A stretch of 18,913 nucleotides of DNA from CAZKMM01 sp964553915 (GTDB taxonomy: Bacteria > RBG-13-61-14 > DRUE01), in contig CAZKMM010000040.1 of NCBI GenBank assembly GCA_964553915.1, forward strand, positions 1 to 18,913, written 5' to 3'. The notes below the pieces were generated by a model that worked only from the letters and a program-made list of their open reading frames with translations, was not told the DNA's origin and searched no databases. This document shows positions 8,033-13,576 of the stretch, piece by piece (the first letter of the stretch is position 1; every line of letters starts with the position of its first letter). A program made the translations under genes and the position numbers.

Positions 8033-9153
8033 CACTCAACCTCCTGAACTAACTTTCTGCTTCTAGGAAAGGAACCAAGCACCCGAACAAATACCGCTCG
8101 GTTCTCCAGCTCCTTTAAAGCATTTTTTATTTTCTTTTCCTCAATATGCCCTTCCATCTCCACAAAAAAGACATATTCCCAGGCTTTCCCTTTCAGGGGT
8201 CTTGATTCTATCTTGGTGAGATTGATTTTTCTGGAAGCAAAAGCGCCCAGAGCCTGCCAGAGCACCCCGGGATAGTCCCGCAGGGAAAACATAATCATTG
8301 TCAGGTCATTACCGCTTTTCGGACTGGATTCCTTGCCGATTACCAGGAAGCGGGTAAAGTTATTCTTTATGTCCTCAATATTTCGGGCAAGGATTTTCAA
8401 GCCATAAAAATCCCCGGCATAAGCACTGGCAATTGCTCCGGAATTCAGGTCTTTAGAGCAAAGCCTGGCCGCTTCTGCGGTGCTGGAAGCATCCAAAATC
8501 GGCACCTTGGGAAGATGCTCCCGAAGCCAGCTCCGACACTGGGCAAGTGCCTGAGAATGGGAATAAATCCGCTTAATCTTCTCCAGAGAATCCGCCCGGC
8601 TCAACAAACAATGATGAACCTCTAAAATAATCTCTGCGGAAATCTTCAAATTAGAATTCAAAAACATATCCAGGGTATGGCTTACCACTCCTTCAGTAGA
8701 ATTTTCTACCGGCACCACCCCATAATCTGCCTCTCCTCGCTCCACCCGGGTGAAAACATCACTGATACTTGGCTCGGAGATAAACTCTGCCTTATGACCG
8801 AACTGCTGACGAGCCGCAATATGAGTAAAAGTAGCCTCCGGACCTAAATAAGAAATCCGAAGCGCCCGCTCCAGAGACCGGCAGGCACTGATTATCTCTC
8901 TAAATACTGGCTTGATGGATTCTAAAGGAAAAGGACCAGGATTAAGCTTTTCCAGGCGTTTAAAAATTTCTCCTTCCCGAGCTGGAAGGTAAATCCGGGA
9001 ACAAGTCTCTTCCTTGAGCCTGCCAATTTTTTGGGCATATCTTGCCCGGCGATTGAGCAGTTTGAGAATCTGCTCATCTAGCCGATTAATAGACTCTCTT
9101 AATCGGGCAATTTCAGAAGAATTTTGCTTATCCGCTCTTTTTTTACCGCCCAA
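8032..9153 (-). CDS. pheA: Bifunctional chorismate mutase / prephenate dehydratase (P-protein)
   Basis: A three-domain enzyme that makes phenylpyruvate from chorismate. In the 373-residue form, an AroQ chorismate mutase helix bundle covers about 14-95 (RLRESINRLDEQILKLLNRR). Prephenate dehydratase covers about 99-275 (ISYLGPEATFTH, VPVENSTEGVVSHTLD, and NNFTRFLVIG with its catalytic Thr). A C-terminal ACT domain covers about 284-360, with GVLWQAL and ESRP, the Phe-binding signatures, so feedback inhibition by Phe is expected. Start choice: the frame is open to a GTG at 9228, but that stretch has no ribosome site and encodes a Lys-rich, AT-rich extension. A perfect AGGAGG (9171..9166) lies inside it, just before CTG (9159) and TTG (9153). 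I favour the TTG. It is the first gene of the minus-strand array. Confidence 0.94.
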   Translation of the reverse strand: MGGKKRADKQNSSEIARLRESINRLDEQILKLLNRRARYAQKIGRLKEETCSRIYLPAREGEIFKRLEKLNPGPFPLESIKPVFREIISACRSLERALRISYLGPEATFTHIAARQQFGHKAEFISEPSISDVFTRVERGEADYGVVPVENSTEGVVSHTLDMFLNSNLKISAEIILEVHHCLLSRADSLEKIKRIYSHSQALAQCRSWLREHLPKVPILDASSTAEAARLCSKDLNSGAIASAYAGDFYGLKILARNIEDIKNNFTRFLVIGKESSPKSGNDLTMIMFSLRDYPGVLWQALGAFASRKINLTKIESRPLKGKAWEYVFFVEMEGHIEEKKIKNALKELENRAVFVRVLGSFPRSRKLVQEVE

Positions 9154-9187
9154 ACCCAGAATCTTCCTCCTTTTGGGTTTACCAAAA
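9152..9187 (-). promoter_or_regulatory. pheA ribosome site inside two competing hairpins
   Basis: On the mRNA strand AGGAGG (9171..9166) precedes the proposed TTG start (9153). AAACCCA (9180..9174) pairs perfectly with TGGGTTT (9158..9152), holding the ribosome site in a 15-base loop and the first two bases of the TTG in the stem. Alternatively TTTTGG (9187..9182) pairs with CCAAAA (9176..9171) over a 5-base loop, which would free the start. The two share 9180-9174 and cannot form together. Regulation is inferred from the pairing only. Confidence 0.45.
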
Positions 9188-9271
9188 CTTTTTAACATAA
9201 TTTTTTTTATTTTCAAGATAAAATTCACAATTTGGGCAGATAAAAGAATTTTTTTCTCATAGTGGGAAAAA

Positions 9272-9277
9272 ATTATC
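9272..9277 (-). promoter_or_regulatory. Possible -10 element for the pheA array
   Basis: GATAAT (9277..9272) lies 44 bases upstream of the earliest pheA start and matches five of six bases of the sigma70 -10 consensus. No convincing -35 element is found 16-18 bases upstream (CTTTCT at 17), so this is a weak call. It is back to back with the mdh promoter, whose -35 element starts 12 bases away. Confidence 0.3.
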
Positions 9278-9289
9278 CTTTTCAGACGC

Positions 9290-9319
9290 TTGACAGAAAG
9301 CCAGATTAGGAATTAAGAT
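9290..9319 (+). promoter_or_regulatory. Sigma70-like promoter of mdh
   Basis: A perfect TTGACA (9290-9295) and TAAGAT (9314-9319) are separated by 18 bases. Transcription is expected to start near 9326, about 7 bases before a TTG codon and 16 before the ATG of mdh. No Shine-Dalgarno sequence fits in that leader. Repeated AGATTAG (9303-9309 and 9316-9322) and AGCCAGA (9299-9305 and 9321-9327) words overlap the promoter and could be operator half-sites. Confidence 0.65.
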
Positions 9320-9341
9320 TAGCCAGAATTACTTGGCTGAA

Positions 9342-10274
9342 ATGCGGAAAAAAATTTCCATCTTCGGAGCAGGGAATGTTGGCTCTGCTCTCGGGCAATT
9401 GCTCGCCAGCTCCGGCACCGCGGATCTGGTTCTGGTGGATGTGGTGCCGGGGCGGGCAGAAGGAAAGGCTCTGGATTTAGCTCAGGCAACACCCCTGTAT
9501 CAGAGAGATATTAAGATTATCGGGGGAGAAAATTCTCGTCTGATTAAAAATTCCAACCTGGTGGTAATCACTGCTGGCGCGGTTCGCAAGCCGGGGATGA
9601 GCCGGGATGAGCTTTTGGAAATCAATGCCCGAATTGTCAAAGAATGCGCCCGGGCAATTAAAAAATATGCTCCTAAAGCCCTGGTAATTGTGGTCTCAAA
9701 TCCTCTGGATGCAATGACCTGGCTCTGCTACAAAATTTTGGGATTCAAGCGAGAGCGGGTGATGGGAATGGCAGGGGTGCTGGATTCTGCCCGGTTTAAA
9801 TATTTACTTGCTCAGAAGCTCGGTGCCAGTGTTAAAGACCTGCAGGCAATGGTTTTGGGCGGACACGGGGATGATATGGTGCCGGTTTTAAGCACAGCAC
9901 TCTGGCAGGGACAGAGAATAGATAAACTCCTCAGCCCAAAGGAACTTAAAGAAATTGTTCAGAAAACCAGAAATGCAGGAGCAGAGATTGTTGCCAAAAT
10001 GCAAACCAGTGCCTTTTTTTCTCCTTCTGCCAGTATCTTTGAAATGATTAAGGCAATCTTTAAAGATGAAAAAAGGCTTCTTCCCTGCTCGGTGATTGTT
10101 CAAGGAGAATATGGGTTCAAAGGTATAGCTCTGGGGCTTCCGGTAATTTTAGGAGCCAGGGGAGTGGAAAGAATTGTTGAGCTCAAGCTTTCCCGAACGG
10201 AGCAGAAGGCTTTAGAAAAATCCGCTCAGCGAGTAAAAAATCTAATCAAAAAATTAAATTCCCTGAAAATATGA
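9342..10274 (+). CDS. mdh: Malate dehydrogenase, LDH-like type
   Basis: A 310-residue NAD-dependent enzyme interconverting malate and oxaloacetate. The N-terminal GAGNVG (9-14) and an acidic Asp33 at the end of the second strand point to NAD rather than NADP. Substrate residues are Arg82 in RKPGMSRDELLEIN (Arg is the malate-type choice; lactate dehydrogenase has Gln), Arg88 and Arg151. The catalytic pair is Asp148 with His175 in GGHGDDMVP. TSAFFSPSAS replaces the usual SAYYAPSAS. The start is ATG at 9342, fitting the family N terminus; an in-frame TTG at 9333 would add three residues. Neither has a ribosome site. It overlaps the fumarase alpha start by 4 bases, so the two consecutive C4 steps are translationally linked. 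Confidence 0.95.
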   Translation: MRKKISIFGAGNVGSALGQLLASSGTADLVLVDVVPGRAEGKALDLAQATPLYQRDIKIIGGENSRLIKNSNLVVITAGAVRKPGMSRDELLEINARIVKECARAIKKYAPKALVIVVSNPLDAMTWLCYKILGFKRERVMGMAGVLDSARFKYLLAQKLGASVKDLQAMVLGGHGDDMVPVLSTALWQGQRIDKLLSPKELKEIVQKTRNAGAEIVAKMQTSAFFSPSASIFEMIKAIFKDEKRLLPCSVIVQGEYGFKGIALGLPVILGARGVERIVELKLSRTEQKALEKSAQRVKNLIKKLNSLKI

Positions 10275-11110
10275 GCAGAAAAATCAAAAAAGAAGAGCTG
10301 GTCAAAGCGGTAGAGGAGATGGTAATTCAGGCAAGCCGGGAGCTGGAGCCAGAAACAGAAAGGCTTTTAAAACAGGCGGAGAAAAAAGAATCTTCTCCCT
10401 CTGCCAAAACCGCCCTTCAGATTATTCTGGAAAATATCCAGGTTGCCCGAAAAAAGAAAAAACCCCTCTGCCAGGATACCGGCTTGAGTATATTTTTTGC
10501 TAAAATCGGCAGGGAGCTGGAGCTGGATTTCAATCTGGAACAGGCAATTAATCAAGGATTGGAAAAAGCAAGTAAAATTGGGTATCTTCGTCCCTCAGTG
10601 GCAGACCCGCTGAGCAGAAAAAATACCGGCACCAATACTCCGGCAATTATTCACTATCAGCTCACCGAAGGCGACCAGCTGGAAATAGAGCTTCTTTTAA
10701 AAGGAGCTGGCTCAGAGAATAAAAGCCTTTCGCGGGTTTTAAGCCCGGCGCAGGGAACCGAGGGAATAAAATCTCTGGTGCTGGAAACTATAAAAGAAGC
10801 CGGGGCGCAGAGCTGTCCGCCCCTGATTGTAGGGCTGGGAATTGGAGGAAGTCTGGAAATGAGTGCCCTTTTAGCCAAAAAAGCTCTGCTCCGACCTGCG
10901 GGAAAGAAAAATCCAGACCCCCAGCTTGCTCAATTAGAAAAAGAACTGGAAGAGGAAATTAACCGCCTGGGAATAGGTGCCAGTGGCTTGGGAGGAGAGG
11001 TCACCTGCCTTTCCGTGCAGGCAGAAAAATTCTTCGGACATATTGCCAGCTTAGCCATAACCATTAACCTTCAATGCTGGGCACATCGCTATGCCCGGAG
11101 AGTGCTATGA
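10271..11110 (+). CDS. fumA: Class I fumarate hydratase, alpha subunit
   Basis: A 279-residue N-terminal half of a two-subunit, iron-sulfur class I fumarase, which hydrates fumarate to malate. The three probable [4Fe-4S] cysteines are Cys67 in KPLCQDTG, Cys182 in AQSCPPLIVGLGIGG and Cys269 near the end in LQCWAHR. The RPSVADPLSRKNTGTNTPAIIHY and LAKKALLRP segments are typical of the alpha subunit. The ATG overlaps the mdh stop (ATGA) and there is no strong ribosome site, so coupling to mdh is likely. L-tartrate dehydratase is a related family. Direct linkage to mdh favours fumarase. The symbol follows two-subunit usage, not the E. coli single-chain isozymes. Confidence 0.93.
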   Translation: MSRKIKKEELVKAVEEMVIQASRELEPETERLLKQAEKKESSPSAKTALQIILENIQVARKKKKPLCQDTGLSIFFAKIGRELELDFNLEQAINQGLEKASKIGYLRPSVADPLSRKNTGTNTPAIIHYQLTEGDQLEIELLLKGAGSENKSLSRVLSPAQGTEGIKSLVLETIKEAGAQSCPPLIVGLGIGGSLEMSALLAKKALLRPAGKKNPDPQLAQLEKELEEEINRLGIGASGLGGEVTCLSVQAEKFFGHIASLAITINLQCWAHRYARRVL

Positions 11111-11670
11111 GCTTAAAGCAGGCAAAAAAAATAATTACGCCGATTGATAAAGAGCTGGTAAAGGAGCTTAAAGCTGGCGACTGGCTCCTGCTCAATGGAT
11201 GGGTTTACACCGCCCGGGACCGGGCGCATAAACTAATCTTTGAGCTTTTAGAACAGAAAAAAGCCTTGCCTTTTCCTTTAGAAAATCAGCTTATTTACTA
11301 CACGGGACCCTCTCCGGCAAAACCGGGAGAAATCATTGGCAGTGCCGGTCCCACCACCAGCTCCCGGATGGATAAATATACTCCTAAATTATATGAGCTG
11401 GGCTTGAGCGCCACTTTAGGAAAAGGCGAGCGTTCTTCGGAGATAATAGAGGCAGTGAAGAAATTTATCGGGCTGTATCTGGTCACAATTGGCGGAGCTG
11501 GAGCATATTTGTCAGAGCGAATCAAACAGGCACGAGTAGTTGCCTGGGAGGAGCTGGGACCGGAGGCGGTATATCAGCTTTATCTTGAGGATTTTCCCTG
11601 TTTGGTAGCTTATGATAGCCAGGGAAGAGATTATTTTTCTGAGCAGAGAAAAAAATATCAAAAGGAGTAA
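11107..11670 (+). CDS. fumB: Class I fumarate hydratase, beta subunit
   Basis: A 187-residue C-terminal partner of the class I fumarase. Recognisable stretches are WVYTARDRAHK, IYYTGPSPAKPGEIIGSAGPTTSSRMD, TLGKGE, IGGAGAYLS and LGPEAVYQLYLEDFPCLVAYDSQGRDYF, all in the order known for the family. The start is ATG at 11107, overlapping the alpha stop (ATGA), with GGAG 6 bases upstream. The frame is open 33 bases further up to another ATG, but that lies within the alpha subunit's last codons and has no ribosome site. Length and order with the alpha gene are standard. The protein supplies substrate-binding residues and holds no cluster cysteines itself. Confidence 0.93.
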   Translation: MSLKQAKKIITPIDKELVKELKAGDWLLLNGWVYTARDRAHKLIFELLEQKKALPFPLENQLIYYTGPSPAKPGEIIGSAGPTTSSRMDKYTPKLYELGLSATLGKGERSSEIIEAVKKFIGLYLVTIGGAGAYLSERIKQARVVAWEELGPEAVYQLYLEDFPCLVAYDSQGRDYFSEQRKKYQKE

Positions 11671-11673
11671 AAT

Positions 11674-12609
11674 ATGCGGATTCTGATTACTGGCGGAGCT
11701 GGATTCATTGGTTCCCATCTCTGCGAAAAATTATTGAGTCTGGGAAACGAGGTTATTTGCCTGGATAATTTCGCCACCAGTCAGGAAGATAACATCGCCC
11801 ATCTAAAAAATCAGCCCGGGTTTGAATTTATTAAGCAGGATGTTTCCGAGCCTTTTAAAATCAAGGGAAAGCTGGACTGGATTCTGCATTTTGCCTCTCC
11901 TGCCAGCCCGGTAGATTACCTTGAGCTTCCCATAGAAACTTTAAAGGCGGGTTCTTTTGCGGTTTATTACACTCTGGAGCTTGCCCGGGAAAAAGGTGCC
12001 AGTTATTTCCTGGCTTCTACCAGCGAAGTTTATGGCGACCCCTTAGTGCATCCCCAGAAAGAAGATTACCTCGGGAATGTTAATCCGGTGGGACCCAGAG
12101 CGGTTTATGATGAAGCAAAAAGATTTGCCGAGGCAATGACCAGCGCCTATCATCGTTATTTTAAAGTTCCAATTCGGATTGCCCGAATTTTTAATACCTA
12201 TGGTCCGAGAATGAGACTGAATGATGGAAGGGTGGTGCCCAATTTTATTGCTCAGGCACTGGAAGGAAAAGACCTGACCGTTTATGGAGACGGCACCCAG
12301 ACCCGGAGCTTTTGCTATGTTCAGGATCTGGCAGAAGGGATTACCCGCTTGATGAAGGTAGAATACTTCCAGCCGGTTAATCTGGGCAATCCTCAGGAGT
12401 TAAAAATTATAGACTTTGCCAAGAAAATCATTGAGCTAACCGGCTCCAGAAGTAAAATCAGCTATCTCCCCTTACCAGAAGATGACCCCAAGCTCAGAAA
12501 ACCGGACATCAGCCTGGCAAAAAAGCTTTTAGATTGGGAGCCCAAAATGGAGCTGGATGAGGGCTTAAAAATAACCATTGACTTTTTCAAAGCCAAACTG
12601 GGAAAATAA
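11674..12609 (+). CDS. UDP-glucuronate decarboxylase-like SDR (UDP-xylose synthase)
   Basis: A 311-residue extended short-chain dehydrogenase/reductase. The NAD-binding TGGAGFIGSH is at 6-15, with Asp31 after the second strand for NAD. HFASPASPVDY (72-82), the STSEVYGDP active-site strand (115-123), YDEAK (145-149, Tyr145 and Lys149), NTYGPRM, GDGTQTRSFCYVQDL and DDPKLRKPDIS are the words that mark UDP-xylose synthases among these enzymes. The expected reaction is UDP-glucuronate to UDP-xylose with CO2 release, supplying pentose for envelope polysaccharides. A perfect AAAGGAG is 6 bases before the ATG, and the gene follows the fumarase beta gene by 3 bases. No UDP-glucose dehydrogenase or glycosyltransferase is nearby. 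A dTDP-glucose dehydratase-like activity is a less likely alternative. Confidence 0.88.
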   Translation: MRILITGGAGFIGSHLCEKLLSLGNEVICLDNFATSQEDNIAHLKNQPGFEFIKQDVSEPFKIKGKLDWILHFASPASPVDYLELPIETLKAGSFAVYYTLELAREKGASYFLASTSEVYGDPLVHPQKEDYLGNVNPVGPRAVYDEAKRFAEAMTSAYHRYFKVPIRIARIFNTYGPRMRLNDGRVVPNFIAQALEGKDLTVYGDGTQTRSFCYVQDLAEGITRLMKVEYFQPVNLGNPQELKIIDFAKKIIELTGSRSKISYLPLPEDDPKLRKPDISLAKKLLDWEPKMELDEGLKITIDFFKAKLGK

Positions 12610-12612
12610 AAA

Positions 12613-13515
12613 ATGAGTTCTGCTTTTCGGGAGTTAAAAAATCAAGCCAAGCGGGAGCTGGAAGATACCCGGATTTTGTATCGGAAATATCGGCGTCAGC
12701 TTTCCCCTGAAGAAAAAAAGCAATTAAAGGAATTGAGGCGGGCTCTATCCCGCTCCTTAAAAAGAAAAGATTACCAGGAATGCCAGAAGAATCTCTCAGA
12801 GCTGACTGCTTTTAGAAAAAAGGTTTTCCCCCAGGTGCGAATTAACCGCACCTGGGAAACAATTAAAGAAATTTTCTGGATTTTGTTAATTGTCTTTCTA
12901 ATCCGCTGGCTGATAATTGAACCCTTTAGAATTCCTTCCGGCTCTATGATTCCCACCCTTCTGGTGGGAGACCAATTGATGGTGAATAAATTTATCTATG
13001 GAATTCAAATTCCTCTTACCACTAAAAAGATTATTCACTTCAAAAAACCCCAGCGGGGGGAGGTGATTATTTTCAAGTATCCTCATAATCCTCATGAGGA
13101 TTATGTAAAGCGGGTGGTCGGGATAGAAGGAGATGAGGTTATGATTCGTGATGGTGAGCTGTTTATCAATGGCAGGAAGGTTTACCGCAAGTATCTGGGT
13201 CCTTATCAGGGACCGGTAGAGCCAGCACCTTTTTGCCCCGCTTATGACTTATATCTGGAGCGGATAGATAGCCGGGAACACCAGATAATTCTCTGTCAAA
13301 GAAGCCATACAAACGATGATTTTGGTCCGGTTCGGGTTCCAAAGGGAATGGTCTTTGTAATGGGAGATAATCGGGATAATTCCGCGGATAGCCGAATCTG
13401 GGGGTTTGTTCCTCTGGAAAATATCAAGGGCAGAGCAATGTTCATCCATCTTCCCCTTAACCCCTCTCATTATTATCTGCCTCGCTGGAAAAGATTTTTT
13501 AAATGGGTACGCTGA
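12613..13515 (+). CDS. lepB: Signal peptidase I with long cytoplasmic N-terminal extension
   Basis: A 300-residue inner-membrane serine/lysine protease that removes signal peptides from exported proteins. The transmembrane helix is about 84-103. The nucleophile Ser111 sits in RIPSGSMIPTL and the base Lys166 in DYVKRVVGIEGDEV. GDNRDNSADSRIWGFV (251-266) is the conserved box E region. Residues 1-78, before the membrane helix, form a Lys/Arg/Glu-rich, helix-forming cytoplasmic stretch not needed for catalysis and longer than in typical single-helix forms. The ATG lies 3 bases after the previous gene, and only a weak GGGA precedes it. Two strong inverted repeats lie inside the gene (12830-12856 and 13084-13105). 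A new promoter follows the stop. Confidence 0.95.
   Translation: MSSAFRELKNQAKRELEDTRILYRKYRRQLSPEEKKQLKELRRALSRSLKRKDYQECQKNLSELTAFRKKVFPQVRINRTWETIKEIFWILLIVFLIRWLIIEPFRIPSGSMIPTLLVGDQLMVNKFIYGIQIPLTTKKIIHFKKPQRGEVIIFKYPHNPHEDYVKRVVGIEGDEVMIRDGELFINGRKVYRKYLGPYQGPVEPAPFCPAYDLYLERIDSREHQIILCQRSHTNDDFGPVRVPKGMVFVMGDNRDNSADSRIWGFVPLENIKGRAMFIHLPLNPSHYYLPRWKRFFKWVR
12830..12856. repeat. 10-bp inverted repeat, hairpin-forming, inside lepB
   Basis: CCCAGGTGCG (12830-12839) and CGCACCTGGG (12847-12856) are perfect complements over a 7-base loop. With a two-base bulge, flanking TTT and AAA can extend the stem by three pairs. It lies in codons just before the transmembrane helix of signal peptidase. 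No T-run follows on either strand, so it is not a standard terminator. Confidence 0.8.
13084..13105. repeat. 22-bp perfect palindrome inside lepB
   Basis: The left arm CATAATCCTCA (13084-13094) is followed directly by its exact reverse complement (13095-13105), with no spacer. It encodes the residues just before the catalytic-lysine motif of signal peptidase. By chance such a perfect 22-mer is expected well below once in a sequence of this length. Its role, if any, is unknown: it could be an operator, a methylation or cruciform site, or a coincidence of codons. Confidence 0.85.
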
Positions 13516-13536
13516 TTTAATTCATAACTTAATTTA

Positions 13537-13564
13537 TTGACATCCTTTTCCAATCAGTTAAAAT
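13537..13564 (+). promoter_or_regulatory. Sigma70-like promoter of mgtE-recO
   Basis: TTGACA (13537-13542) and TAAAAT (13559-13564), five of six consensus bases, are separated by 16 bases. It lies in the 61-base gap after lepB. The transcript should begin near 13571, about 6 bases before the mgtE ATG at 13577. That leaves no room for a Shine-Dalgarno sequence or a magnesium riboswitch. Confidence 0.75.
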
Positions 13565-13576
13565 CAAGCCAGACCA

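Noticed and set aside
9154..9271. Attenuator leader peptide for aromatic amino acids
   Set aside because: No short frame with clustered Phe, Tyr or Trp codons and no terminator hairpin with a T-run is visible.
13516..13576. Magnesium riboswitch before mgtE
   Set aside because: The 61-base gap holds a good promoter whose predicted start site leaves only about 6 leader bases.
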